Assembly: GCA_046152955.1 (NCBI GenBank)
Contig: JBJXGA010000099.1
Location: 1 to 50,313 of the forward strand
Direction: 5' to 3'
From: SIAF01 sp046152955
GTDB taxonomy: Bacteria; Planctomycetota; Planctomycetia; Planctomycetales; Planctomycetaceae
Length of the DNA: 50,313 nt
A program made the translations under genes and the position numbers. Position 1 is the stretch's first letter, and each line of letters starts with the position of its first letter. This document shows positions 34,700-42,252 of the stretch, piece by piece. A model generated the notes under the pieces. That model worked only from the letters and a program-made list of their open reading frames with translations. It was not told the origin of the DNA and did no database searches.

Positions 34700-35287
34700 T
34701 CAAGCATTCGGGTTGTCGATCAACGGCTTCAGGCGAGACGCCAAGTCTGATGGCAGCCGTGCCAGCATCGACTCTTCTACCAGGCCGGCTTGGATCAGAT
34801 CCAGCAAATGGACCTGGTCTTTCAGACGGAACGAAGTCAATTTCATCCGGACCAGGGATTCGAGCGCAATAAACCGGAAGTTCTCCGTCCGCTCGCATTC
34901 GTCCAGATTCGGCGTTTCGTAGGGATCCTCCGGGCGCACCTTTTCTCCGGCAAAGAGCACATGGACGCCATCCCGAGCTTTTCCGGATCGGCTTTCGAGG
35001 AACATTTCGATTCCAGCCGCATGCCGCGAAACCAGTCCGGCCCCTTCGAAAGCCGCTTTGACTTGCTCGAAATCGACACGTCGGATGAGAATATCGACGT
35101 CGCGCGTGTAGCGCACAAGACTCTCATCCACCCGCGACACCCAAGCTGCAACCGCGTGGCCTCCGATGACGGCATAGGGGAGTGCCGCCTGTTCCAGCAC
35201 TGCCGTCGCCCGCAACAATCTGTCTCGGACCTTGTCCACAGCCCGGTCCATCCTTTCCACAGAGATCGTTCCCCAGTCGTTCGGCAT
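34700..35287 (-). CDS. Nucleotidyltransferase-fold protein, unknown substrate
   Basis: A 195-residue cytoplasmic protein. GGHAVAAWVSR and TRDVDILI are the G[GS] and DxD-type motifs of the minimal nucleotidyltransferase/AbiEii fold, and FIALESLVRMKLTSFRLKDQVHLLDLI is the matching C-terminal helix region where ligand-domain residues sit. The first 30 residues are a charged helix. Such proteins appear as toxins, as antibiotic nucleotidyltransferases and as orphan genes common in Planctomycetes. No antitoxin-like partner is adjacent. I placed the start at the ATG at 35287. The gene sits between two copies of a hairpin repeat. Confidence 0.8.
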   Translation of the reverse strand: MPNDWGTISVERMDRAVDKVRDRLLRATAVLEQAALPYAVIGGHAVAAWVSRVDESLVRYTRDVDILIRRVDFEQVKAAFEGAGLVSRHAAGIEMFLESRSGKARDGVHVLFAGEKVRPEDPYETPNLDECERTENFRFIALESLVRMKLTSFRLKDQVHLLDLIQAGLVEESMLARLPSDLASRLKPLIDNPNA

Positions 35288-35346
35288 GCATCGATTGTAG
35301 CTCACAAAGCCACGGACTTGAAGCAAAGTCGTCGGCCCGCTTTTCT

Positions 35347-35367
35347 CGGGGCTCCTCAGAAATCCCG
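35347..35367 (+). repeat. 21-nt hairpin repeat, copy 2
   Basis: Same length as copy 1 and identical in 18 of 21 bases: the right arm AGAAATCCCG is unchanged while the left arm has become CGGGGCTCCT, weakening the hairpin. It lies upstream of the nucleotidyltransferase-fold gene, in the divergent gap. Confidence 0.55.
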
Positions 35368-35401
35368 ACCAAGCAACCCGCAGACCTACAAAACCTCGCG
35401 T

Positions 35402-35445
35402 CGAGTTTCAAAGACAAACCACCTCACCGCATGCTCTGAAACTCG
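35402..35445. repeat. Inverted repeat with 9-bp perfect arms
   Basis: CGAGTTTCA at 35402-35410 and TGAAACTCG at 35437-35445 are perfect complements separated by 26 bases. It is in the 350-base gap between the divergent nucleotidyltransferase-fold and epimerase genes, and could be a regulator site or a chance hairpin. The gap has no recognisable gene otherwise. Confidence 0.4.
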
Positions 35446-35638
35446 CCATGCGCCGTGAGAAGAATCGGAGCGCTTGGCGAGAATTGAATATTTGGTCTGT
35501 TAATTCGAGCGAAGCGCCGCGGTGACACTTGAGGATGTCCGTTGCGCGGCGTTCAACGGCGACCAATCCAGCATCCCCATACTCTCCCACGATTTGTCGC
35601 ACCCACAGCCCGACAACAGCCGATCAGAGACTCACCCG

Positions 35639-36772
35639 ATGACAACCTGTGCCGAATCGAAACGAGTCGTCATCGCTGGTGGCAGTGGCTTTCTGGGGGT
35701 CTCGCTCGCGACGCACCTGACAGCGGCGGGCTGGTCGGTTGTGGTGCTGTCACGCCGGCCTCCGAAACCGAGCGGGCCGTGGAGACATGTCAGTTGGGAC
35801 GCCCGCACTCTGGGGGGGTGGCGTCAGGAACTGGACGGCGCCAACGGCTTGATCAACCTGGCGGGACGTAGCGTCGATTGCCTCAAGACCCCCGACCACC
35901 AGGATGAGATTCTCCGGTCGCGCGTGGAAGCGACGCGCGTATTGGGATTGGCGCTCCGCGCCGTCGATCGCCCCCCGCCGGTGTGGGTGCAGATGAGCAC
36001 AGCACACATCTATGGCGATCCGCCGCAGGTTGTTTGTACCGAGGGCTCGCCGCTGGGCTATGGCCTGGCCCCGTTCGTCGGGAGGGAATGGGAGGAGGCG
36101 TTCCACGCCAGCGCCCTCTCATCACAACGCCAAGTGGTCTTACGGACGGGGTTTGTGCTCGGTCGCGATCGAGGCGCCGGCGGTGGCGCGCTGGCCCGAT
36201 TGCAGTTGCCGGTCCGGCTCGGCCTGGGGGGGAGAATCGGATCGGGAACGCAGGGGATGAGCTGGATTCACGAGCTGGACTTGAATCGACTCTTCGAGCG
36301 TGCGCTGACCGATGTGACAATGCAAGGGGCCTACATCGCCTCTTCCCCCAACCCGGTCCCGCAGCAGACATTCATGCGCATTCTACGCCGCGCCCTAGGT
36401 ATGCCAATCGGTCTGCCTGCCCCTGCCTGGATTGTCCGATGGGGAGTCCGCTGGCTCTTGCGAACTGACCCGGAACTGGCCCTCTACGGCCGGTTCGTCG
36501 TTTCGCAGCGACTCCTGGAGGCGAGTTTCGAGTGGCGATTGCCGAGTCTTGAGGAGGCGCTGGATGACCTTTTGCGGCGGCGCGCGTACGCTGCTGAAGT
36601 GGTGTTCCCTGGGAGCCTCCTCAATAACGACAAACAATGCGCACGCTCGTCGAGACTTCCCAATCTCCAGCGACCAACTCTCCATGCGAGTCCACACGGC
36701 CGAAGCCTCCTTGCTGGCCGCCGGTCATTTCGCCTCGATGCATATCACCAGCCTCATTGTCAATCTCGATGA
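35639..36772 (+). CDS. TIGR01777-family NAD(P)-dependent epimerase (SDR)
   Basis: A short-chain dehydrogenase/reductase-type sugar-epimerase relative (SulA/YfcH/SDR39U1 group), with unknown substrate. Counting from ATG 35639: cofactor loop GGSGFLG at 14-20, NLAGRSV near 74, SxxHIYG (STAHIYGDPPQ) near 120, WEEAF and LRTGFVLGRDRGAGGGAL, then SWIHELDLNRLF, and the C-terminal DUF1731 segment SQRLLEASFEWRLPSLEEALDDLL ending near residue 315. The remaining 62 residues have no family counterpart and run 152 bases into the antisense of the SIMPL gene. A +1 frame stop (TGA at 36595-36597) lies where the family normally ends, so a one-base frameshift is likely. Confidence 0.88.
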   Translation: MTTCAESKRVVIAGGSGFLGVSLATHLTAAGWSVVVLSRRPPKPSGPWRHVSWDARTLGGWRQELDGANGLINLAGRSVDCLKTPDHQDEILRSRVEATRVLGLALRAVDRPPPVWVQMSTAHIYGDPPQVVCTEGSPLGYGLAPFVGREWEEAFHASALSSQRQVVLRTGFVLGRDRGAGGGALARLQLPVRLGLGGRIGSGTQGMSWIHELDLNRLFERALTDVTMQGAYIASSPNPVPQQTFMRILRRALGMPIGLPAPAWIVRWGVRWLLRTDPELALYGRFVVSQRLLEASFEWRLPSLEEALDDLLRRRAYAAEVVFPGSLLNNDKQCARSSRLPNLQRPTLHASPHGRSLLAGRRSFRLDAYHQPHCQSR

Positions 36773-37376
36773 CCTCGATGATCTTGACCTTGGCGCCGGA
36801 TGCGAGCGCCGCGGCATTCGCCAGCGCATCCTCAACCGCCTTGGTCTTGGCCTGACGTTTCAGTTCCGACTCGTCTGACAAGAAGAAATGTACCTCGCCG
36901 TGGGAGTTGACTCCGTGCTGCAAACCGGCGTCGAGGATGAGGCCCGCTCCCCGGCTGAGTTCATCCATGTCGGCGGAGTGATACACCACGCTGAAGGACT
37001 GTGACACTTGATACCCATCAACCTCCGTAACGTCCTCTTCGCTTCGATCGCGTTTGGGCAGGATTCTCACGTCCGTGCTCCGCGTCCTGGCTCTGAGGTC
37101 GGTGAGGTTGAGAGCCAGAATCGCTTCTTGGACCTTGGCCACTGTCTCAGCATTCTTCGAGCGAGCTTCGGCAACGCCCTTGGCGCGCGTGCGAACGCCC
37201 AAGTAGATTCGCACTGAATCAGGCCGCGTATGCATAGTGCCCGAGCCACTGGCGATGATCGTTCGCTGCGGCGTCGCAGATTGTGCCTCACGCGGCCCAG
37301 GCTGTGCGCGGACGTAGATCACAGTCACTAGAACCAGCGCCGCAGCCAACCCAAACACGGCCTTCGAGCGATTCAT
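36621..37376 (-). CDS. SIMPL-domain (DUF541) exported protein
   Basis: A 251-residue protein of the SIMPL family (oxidative-stress related YggE/BP26-like proteins, oligomeric in the periplasm; function not settled). After a signal peptide or anchor (NRSKAVFGLAAALVLVTVIYV), the mature part shows the usual pattern: IIASGSGTMHTRPDSVRIYLGV, an EARSKNAETVAKVQEAILAL helix, GYQVSQSFSVVYH, and QAKTKAVEDALANAAALASGAKVK. AAGGAG at 37383-37388 lies six bases before the ATG at 37376, fixing the start. Its 3' end overlaps the tail of the convergent epimerase frame by 152 bases, which argues that the epimerase tail is not native. Confidence 0.88.
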   Translation of the reverse strand: MNRSKAVFGLAAALVLVTVIYVRAQPGPREAQSATPQRTIIASGSGTMHTRPDSVRIYLGVRTRAKGVAEARSKNAETVAKVQEAILALNLTDLRARTRSTDVRILPKRDRSEEDVTEVDGYQVSQSFSVVYHSADMDELSRGAGLILDAGLQHGVNSHGEVHFFLSDESELKRQAKTKAVEDALANAAALASGAKVKIIEVIEIDNEAGDMHRGEMTGGQQGGFGRVDSHGELVAGDWEVSTSVRIVCRY

Positions 37377-37689
37377 GACGGACTCCTTTGCAATGAAGCA
37401 GAAAATCGTTTTCGCGGAACAGGACCGCACTGGTTTCAGTTTTACCCCAACCGGCGATTTCGCGCCTATGGCAGTCTCGCAGCGACCTTTGGAATGTGAG
37501 GTATGGTTCACTGAGTATCTGCCGGGCTGGCCGATCGAGACAGTCTTGCGCTATTCAACCGCGATGAGTTTGGAACCTCTTCAATGTCGCCCGCTTGCGG
37601 AATGTCTATGATGAGCAGTAGGGCTCCCGCGCCCGTCGGCAGAAGAGGCCGGGACCGACCCGCGATAGGCAACGACAATATCGAGTCCG
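37377..37689. other. Gene-free stretch upstream of the SIMPL gene
   Basis: About 310 bases with no supported gene. It holds the SIMPL ribosome binding site and presumably its promoter. The minus reading frame of the ParA-like remnant continues into it without recognisable similarity until a stop at 37508. Confidence 0.45.
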
Positions 37690-37952
37690 CGTGCCGGTTG
37701 AATCGACTTCGTTGAACGAAAACCTGTCGCATAGGTGAGAAGTTCACGGCTACGGGATCAGGAATCCCCACAGCTTCAAGAAACGGCTTTGTCCCTTCGA
37801 TGTCCTGGTCATTGAGCGCTGTGACAATGACCAGTTGAACGGAGAGTGGGCCGATGCACAGACCGCCCGGCTACGTAACGCCGGTTCGGCAATCGATCAG
37901 GACGTGATCGTAGGCCGCAGTCCGTTCGGCTGTGGGATCCACAGACCATAGG
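37690..37952 (-). pseudogene. Remnant of a ParA/MinD-like P-loop ATPase
   Basis: One minus-strand frame shows an unmistakable ParA/MinD-type middle part: AAYDHVLIDCRTGVT, then an in-frame TAG (37871-37873), then GGLCIGPLSVQLVIVTALN and DQDIEGTKPFLEAVGIPDPV, ending near NFSPM at 37730. The stop falls at the position where relatives have an acidic residue (GVTD-x-GG). The N-terminal P-loop part (KGGVGKT) is absent: the gene upstream, 37953-38384, occupies its place. The remnant is therefore truncated at the 5' end and broken by a nonsense codon. The alternative, a recoded stop, is unlikely because the nucleotide-binding part is missing. Confidence 0.6.
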
Positions 37953-38384
37953 TTACGCACCGAGCATATCTCCCAGGGGCTTGACCTCCTGCATGAACCG
38001 CCCCCAGGAGACTTTGAGAAATTCGAGCTGGATGAACGAATCAAACGTCCGCCGCACGTGCTCCGGTTCCTGGACCGCTGCAAACCGCAGGTAGGCGCGC
38101 CATCGGAGATCTCGAGCGCGTGAGGCACACAATGCAAAGTCGGCGATCCGCTTTAGGTCGCTTCTGTCGCAGTGGCCTCTGGATCGGGCGTCGAACCGCT
38201 GGAGCAGTGCTGCGCCCCATTCGTTCAACAGCGATTCAATCGTCTCTTCTGAGCCGCAAGTCGCCCGAACTGCGTCATGGTAATCATCGAGCTGTCGCCA
38301 AAGCAGATACTCCGAGTTATGTAAATCGGGCGTTGGTAATCGGTCGGCGTTGTCAAGGAGGGATTCATCGACGTAGACGACCAT
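37953..38384 (-). CDS. Hypothetical protein
   Basis: A 143-residue soluble protein that I do not recognise. It is mostly helical and charged, with LHNSEYLLWRQLDDYHDAVRA, an LLNEWGAALLQRFDARSRGH stretch, and FIQLEFLKVSWGRFMQEVK near the end. There is no signal peptide. The ATG at 38384 is 10 bases after the stop of the SEC-C protein gene, so the two are probably co-transcribed. It is followed immediately by the ParA-like remnant, so its own C-terminus could derive from a rearrangement. Confidence 0.6.
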   Translation of the reverse strand: MVVYVDESLLDNADRLPTPDLHNSEYLLWRQLDDYHDAVRATCGSEETIESLLNEWGAALLQRFDARSRGHCDRSDLKRIADFALCASRARDLRWRAYLRFAAVQEPEHVRRTFDSFIQLEFLKVSWGRFMQEVKPLGDMLGA

Positions 38385-38394
38385 CGGCCAAACG

Positions 38395-39615
38395 TCAATC
38401 GCTCCGCGCGCCACAACACTTCTTGAACTTCTTCCCGCTTCCGCAGGGGCAGGGGGCGTTTCGGCCGACCCGTTCGGGGGCGCGCAGCGGCGCGCCGCTC
38501 TCCAGGCCGAGGTCATCACTGGTTGGAGACAGCGGCGCCGGGCCGAGAGGACGGGGAGGAAAGCTCAGTTCAAATCGCTCGGCGGCGCTGGATGGCGGAC
38601 TCACGATGGGCAGGTCGGCGAGGAATTCCTCCTCCTCCCGCTGTGACTGATTGCGTTCCAGTCGCAGCAGTTGCTTTCTGACGGCCTGCGCTTCCTTCCT
38701 GCGGCCGGTTTCCTCAAGAATGGTTTGCAAACGGTGGAGCATCTCGTCCTGGTCATCGACTCCGGGAACGGCCAGGCCGCGGGTGAGGAGTTCAATCGCC
38801 CGAGACGGGTTTGCCCGCTCCGGCGAGGCGAACAGGTAGTAGCAATCGGACCAGCAGATCCACACGAATCCCCATTGGGGGTCTTTGGTCATCAGTTTCT
38901 CGAACATGCGATCGCCGATTTCCAGGTGCCCCAGTTCGAGATGCGTTTCGGCGAGATCGCGTTCATTGGCTGCGATGAGGCTGGAGTCGTGGGTGAGCGT
39001 GAGCACCGACTCGCACAACCTCAGCCGGTCGGGAAAGTAACTCGGGTCTTCGCGCCCAGCGTCCAGAAGGGACTGAGAATAGTCCTGCACCCAGTCGACG
39101 ATGATCTCTGTGATCCCCAAGGCGGTCTCGCATTCTTCCATCGTTCCCAAGTGGCGCTGCTGCATGAACAGGCCGATCGCGTGCCACGTCTGTTTCCACA
39201 AATCGCACGCTTTATGCACGTCGTCCTGGTCCAGGGCCGCGTACCCCCGCTGCATCAAATCGTCGATCAGTTCCGCGCTGGGCCGCTCGGGCAGCCAGCG
39301 TTCCCAAAGGCAGGCGACAGCCAACCAGCCCCAGTCTTCCGGGGCTCGGGAGTCAGCAGTCTTTCCACTGGAATTGCCAGAGAGCTGACGCAACACGGCC
39401 TCTGCTGACGAGAATTGCCGCGACAACTCCTCCAGGCGACTGACATCCAGATTGATGTTCAACACGCCCAATTTGCTGAGTAACTCGGTGTCGGAAAGCT
39501 GCCGCGCTTGCAGAAGCAGCGCTTGCGCACGCTGTCGGAGATCGCGAGCAAACGCTTCGTCTTTCAACGCTCGCGACTGTTGCGAGCGGCTCAACCTGAG
39601 GAAGGGAATCGGCAT
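38395..39615 (-). CDS. SEC-C motif protein with TPR-like region
   Basis: A 406-residue cytoplasmic protein. The end carries the zinc-binding SEC-C motif GRNAPCPCGSGKKFKKCCG, the same motif that ends SecA and recruits SecB or ribosomes. The body (about 100-330) is helical, with TPR-like pairs such as LAETHLELGHLEIGDRMFEKLM and PSRAIELLTRGLAVPG followed by LHRLQTILEETGRRKEAQAV, suggesting a protein-binding adaptor. There is a linker rich in Pro and Ser before the motif. The function is unknown. Start at the ATG at 39615. Confidence 0.82.
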   Translation of the reverse strand: MPIPFLRLSRSQQSRALKDEAFARDLRQRAQALLLQARQLSDTELLSKLGVLNINLDVSRLEELSRQFSSAEAVLRQLSGNSSGKTADSRAPEDWGWLAVACLWERWLPERPSAELIDDLMQRGYAALDQDDVHKACDLWKQTWHAIGLFMQQRHLGTMEECETALGITEIIVDWVQDYSQSLLDAGREDPSYFPDRLRLCESVLTLTHDSSLIAANERDLAETHLELGHLEIGDRMFEKLMTKDPQWGFVWICWSDCYYLFASPERANPSRAIELLTRGLAVPGVDDQDEMLHRLQTILEETGRRKEAQAVRKQLLRLERNQSQREEEEFLADLPIVSPPSSAAERFELSFPPRPLGPAPLSPTSDDLGLESGAPLRAPERVGRNAPCPCGSGKKFKKCCGARSD

Positions 39616-39723
39616 GGCATTGGCAGTTGTTAGTGGTTGCAGGAATGCTGACGGTTTATTATTGGCCCAATGGTCGTCAATCGGCAGGGATCATCCAGAC
39701 CCGGACAAGCTGGTCGTATTCGA

Positions 39724-40314
39724 TCATACGGATGGATCGACGCGATGAGTCCGTTCCAGGACTTCCACGCGATCACCCACGGCCACTTCGCCCGGTTCCT
39801 CGACGCGCAAATAGATGCCGCGTAGATTGCGGTGGCGCAGGTCCGGCTTCGAGACGAAATGCAAGGCGTCGGGACCGAAGCGCGCCTTGAACTTCCGGCA
39901 GCCATTGTGCGGCATCGGGGTCACTTTCATGACGGCGTAGCCGACTCTCAACCGGCTGCCGGGGGGAAGGTTGGCCGCGGAGAGATCCAACTCCAGAATC
40001 AGATTGTCTCCGGACAAACCCAGCGGTTGCCCATTGGCGATCAGTTCGGCCACGTCCCACTGGATGACCGCCAGTTGCGATTCCACCGTTCGGTCTGCCT
40101 GACGGCCCCAGGCGTCTCCCGGCAAGCCCTCTGCGAGGGTCATCATCGCCCGCGCGGGGTACTCTCGCAGGCCTCCCGCAGTCCGCCTGATGATGAGCGC
40201 GACGCGCCCCGTGCTGGCCGGCGCGTCCGGCAAAGCGGCGAGACGCTGCTCAAGGGTCTGCAAGGAATGAAACTTCGCCGGGTCGCCGACCGATTTCGAG
40301 TTGATCTGCTGCAT
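39724..40314 (-). CDS. MOSC-domain protein
   Basis: MOSC domains (MOCO sulfurase C-terminal) bind molybdenum cofactor and occur in sulfur transfer and N-hydroxylated compound reduction. The 196-residue protein shows GLPGDAWGRQADRTVESQ-like, DNLILELDLSAANLPPGSRLRVG, and the conserved-Cys stretch MPHNGCRKFKARFG, then a C-terminal GVYLRV-like strand. There is no N-terminal beta-barrel domain, so it is a stand-alone form. AAAGGGG at 40321-40327 six bases before ATG 40314 supports the start. A GTG six codons upstream overlaps that site and is less likely. It is not obviously linked to its neighbours. Confidence 0.85.
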   Translation of the reverse strand: MQQINSKSVGDPAKFHSLQTLEQRLAALPDAPASTGRVALIIRRTAGGLREYPARAMMTLAEGLPGDAWGRQADRTVESQLAVIQWDVAELIANGQPLGLSGDNLILELDLSAANLPPGSRLRVGYAVMKVTPMPHNGCRKFKARFGPDALHFVSKPDLRHRNLRGIYLRVEEPGEVAVGDRVEVLERTHRVDPSV

Positions 40315-40667
40315 GATTCGCCCCTTTCTCACTCAACGATGACGAACCGACGTGAGATACGATATCGATCGCCCGAAATGGCAACAACGGCGCGCCGGGG
40401 GATTGAATCACGGCGAAGGGCCTGGCATCAATCCTGGCGTTTTGGACAAAGCGTGCGTATCCTGCGGTTCATCGACAGGTGATGTGTATCGTGTGGTTCG
40501 AGTTTTTCGTGGTTCAATCCGTCACAGCGGGCGCCGCTGCAAGGCGTGTGTCAGTGAATCAGAGAATTCACCACGAAAGACACGAAGAACGCGCAAGCAA
40601 TTCGAAGTGACGTTCCGGATCAGGGCAACAATCCGGTGAATGCAGTTCCAAGGGTTTGGACCAGAGC
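40315..40667. other. Divergent gap with inverted dispersed-repeat copies
   Basis: About 350 bases between the MOSC and yidD genes. TTTCGTGGT at 40505-40513 and ACCACGAAA at 40570-40578 are perfect 9-bp complements 56 bases apart. The right copy continues as GACACGAAGAACGCG. This type of ACGAAAG/CACGAAG-containing sequence recurs as dispersed intergenic matter in planctomycete and other environmental genomes (recalled, not checked). No gene seen. Confidence 0.4.
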
Positions 40668-40934
40668 ATGGCCGAGGGGACTGGTTTCAAGTGGCTGGGG
40701 CGTTGGCTGCGAGCCATAGCGCGCTGGCCGGCGCGGGGCTTGATCGCTCTGGTTCGCGTTTATCAATTCCTGCTCAGCCCGCTGCTGGGAAAGCAGTGCC
40801 GGTTTGTCCCCTCCTGCAGCCAGTATTTTATCCTGGCGGTCGAGAAATATGGGACGCTTCGGGGCAGCGCCAAAGGAGTGTGGCGGATTTTGCGGTGCCA
40901 CCCCTGGCATCCTGGCGGTTACGATCCGCCGTGA
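40668..40934 (+). CDS. yidD: Membrane protein insertion efficiency factor YidD
   Basis: Small peripheral inner-membrane protein that helps YidC/SecYEG insert membrane proteins. The 88-residue protein has the whole family pattern: LIALVRVYQFLLSPLLGKQ, CRFVPSCSQYFILAVEKYG and RILRCHPWHPGGYDPP. Three Cys residues typical of the family are present. I chose the ATG at 40668; a TTG four codons earlier is possible. yidD normally sits in the rpmH-rnpA-yidC operon; here it stands alone, as often in Planctomycetes. Confidence 0.95.
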   Translation: MAEGTGFKWLGRWLRAIARWPARGLIALVRVYQFLLSPLLGKQCRFVPSCSQYFILAVEKYGTLRGSAKGVWRILRCHPWHPGGYDPP

Positions 40935-40963
40935 CTGCCCCAGTTTTCCATCCCGACGGCTCA

Positions 40964-41464
40964 TCAGCGCGTCCGCACCGTGGGGGTCGGCAGCAATCGG
41001 GGATGCGACCGGACCGGAACGAGCGGCGCCGGGGGCGGTTCGGCCCCGTCATCAAAGGCGTTTCCGTCAGTGCCGCGCCGATCGTCCCGTTCGGACCATT
41101 CGTCCTCCCAGGACGCATCGTCGAATTCGTCCTCGTCGTCCTTGAGGTCATCCTCCGGTTCGTCGAAGGGAAGGATGTGTGGCATTCCCCCGCGATTGAT
41201 GACTTGCGGTCCCCGAGTGGAACTCGGCGGCGCGGAGGGACGAATGGCTGACCTGGGGGCTCGGCGGTTCCAGACCAGTTCACTGGGCCCTTCCGCCCGG
41301 GGGGGGTGATCGATCGGATCGTCATCGGCTGCGACCTGATCCTCCGAGGCGGGGGATGAATTCACCCCCAGCGAGCGATTGCGCGCGTGCTGGCAGCCGG
41401 TCAGGAGGCCGCAGAGAGTGACGGCGGAAATCCACCACAGTCGGCGATGTTCGTGTCGGCGCAT
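40964..41464 (-). CDS. Acidic predicted lipoprotein
   Basis: A 166-residue protein with no known domain. It has a basic start, hydrophobic segment and lipobox LLTGC near residue 24, so it should be lipid-anchored. The mature part is low-complexity: Pro/Ser-rich, with an acidic run around residues 103-122 (EPEDDLKDDEDEFDD). It is convergent with yidD (29 bases) and downstream of the DUF1854 gene on the same strand, but separated from it by 305 bases. Possibly disordered. Confidence 0.65.
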   Translation of the reverse strand: MRRHEHRRLWWISAVTLCGLLTGCQHARNRSLGVNSSPASEDQVAADDDPIDHPPRAEGPSELVWNRRAPRSAIRPSAPPSSTRGPQVINRGGMPHILPFDEPEDDLKDDEDEFDDASWEDEWSERDDRRGTDGNAFDDGAEPPPAPLVPVRSHPRLLPTPTVRTR

Positions 41465-41769
41465 GGCGGGACCGTTGGGCGTTCCAAGTCAATCGCGGGT
41501 GACATCAGGCAATCCGTTGCAGCGGGATGTGAACAGAGTCCGATCCCAGGGGGGCGCCCCAGGTCTGGCGGAAAAGGTCTCCGGCCCAGTGGGTGCAGCG
41601 CCACATGGAATCGACCCGTCCGCCGTGCCAAGTGGGGCGGTTTTCCTCGGTCCCGCGAGTTTCTCAGGGAATCGTGCGAGACAATCGCGATGGATCAATT
41701 CACGGCAAATCACCGGATTCACCGTTCCGCCCGTCAGCGCCTGTTGTAGCGATCGCGCGGCTGTCGTCC
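41465..41769. other. Gap downstream of the DUF1854 gene
   Basis: About 305 bases with no convincing gene. CTACAG-like and CTGTTGTAG sequences around 41738-41775 could form a weak hairpin after the DUF1854 stop, without a T-run. The promoter of the acidic lipoprotein gene should be here. Confidence 0.35.
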
Positions 41770-42252
41770 CTACAGATAGCGCCGCAAAATCCGACGACTG
41801 TGCGCATCCAGACGATCGATGTCCATGATCCGAAACCGCACGCCGTGCGCGTCGACCACCAGAGCCCCATGGGGGGGGAGCCGCCGGACATTGTCTTCAT
41901 TGGCCAACTCAAACGACGTCTCGCCGCGGTCGGTTTGGACGCGCCATTGCGTTGGCTCCGCTCCCGGCGACACCTCGAAGATGTGCTGGATGATCGGAAT
42001 GAATTCGCGCTGCGCGAGATCCGCTTCCAGCAGGCGCCGTGTTTCCTGCGTCAACTCGTCGAGATTAGTGATCGAGCCGACCTCGTGTCCGTGCGCATCG
42101 ACGAAACAGATCCATTCCTGCGGTGCGGAAAAGGGAAACCCGCGCACCGGAACAACTCCCAGGTGCGTTTCTCCCGACGGGATCGTGAGCGTCAATCGTC
42201 CAAACGGATCGTAGGCGAGTGCCATGCCTGTTGCCGGGTCGGGAGCTGTCAT
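41770..42252 (-). CDS. DUF1854 protein associated with cyanophycin metabolism
   Basis: A 160-residue soluble protein of DUF1854, a family whose members are typically encoded next to cyanophycin synthetase and the matching ABC transporter. Diagnostic parts: DPFGRLTLTIPSGETHLGVVPVRGFPFSAP, ICFVDAHGHEVGSITNLDEL, RRLLEADLAQREFIPIIQHI and a C-terminal VVDAHGVRFRIMDIDRLDAHSRRIL. Its start overlaps the stop of the ABC transporter gene by four bases, so both are translated together. Molecular role is unknown; a link to ABC transporter function is inferred from coupling and conserved neighbourhood. Confidence 0.85.
   Translation of the reverse strand: MTAPDPATGMALAYDPFGRLTLTIPSGETHLGVVPVRGFPFSAPQEWICFVDAHGHEVGSITNLDELTQETRRLLEADLAQREFIPIIQHIFEVSPGAEPTQWRVQTDRGETSFELANEDNVRRLPPHGALVVDAHGVRFRIMDIDRLDAHSRRILRRYL

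Noticed and set aside
34700..35287. Toxin of a type II or IV toxin-antitoxin pair
   Set aside because: The fold fits, but no antitoxin-like gene is adjacent; the neighbours are unrelated and separated by large gaps.
37871..37873. Selenocysteine- or readthrough-type recoding of the TAG in the ParA-like frame
   Set aside because: The P-loop half of the protein is missing, so decay explains the stop more simply.
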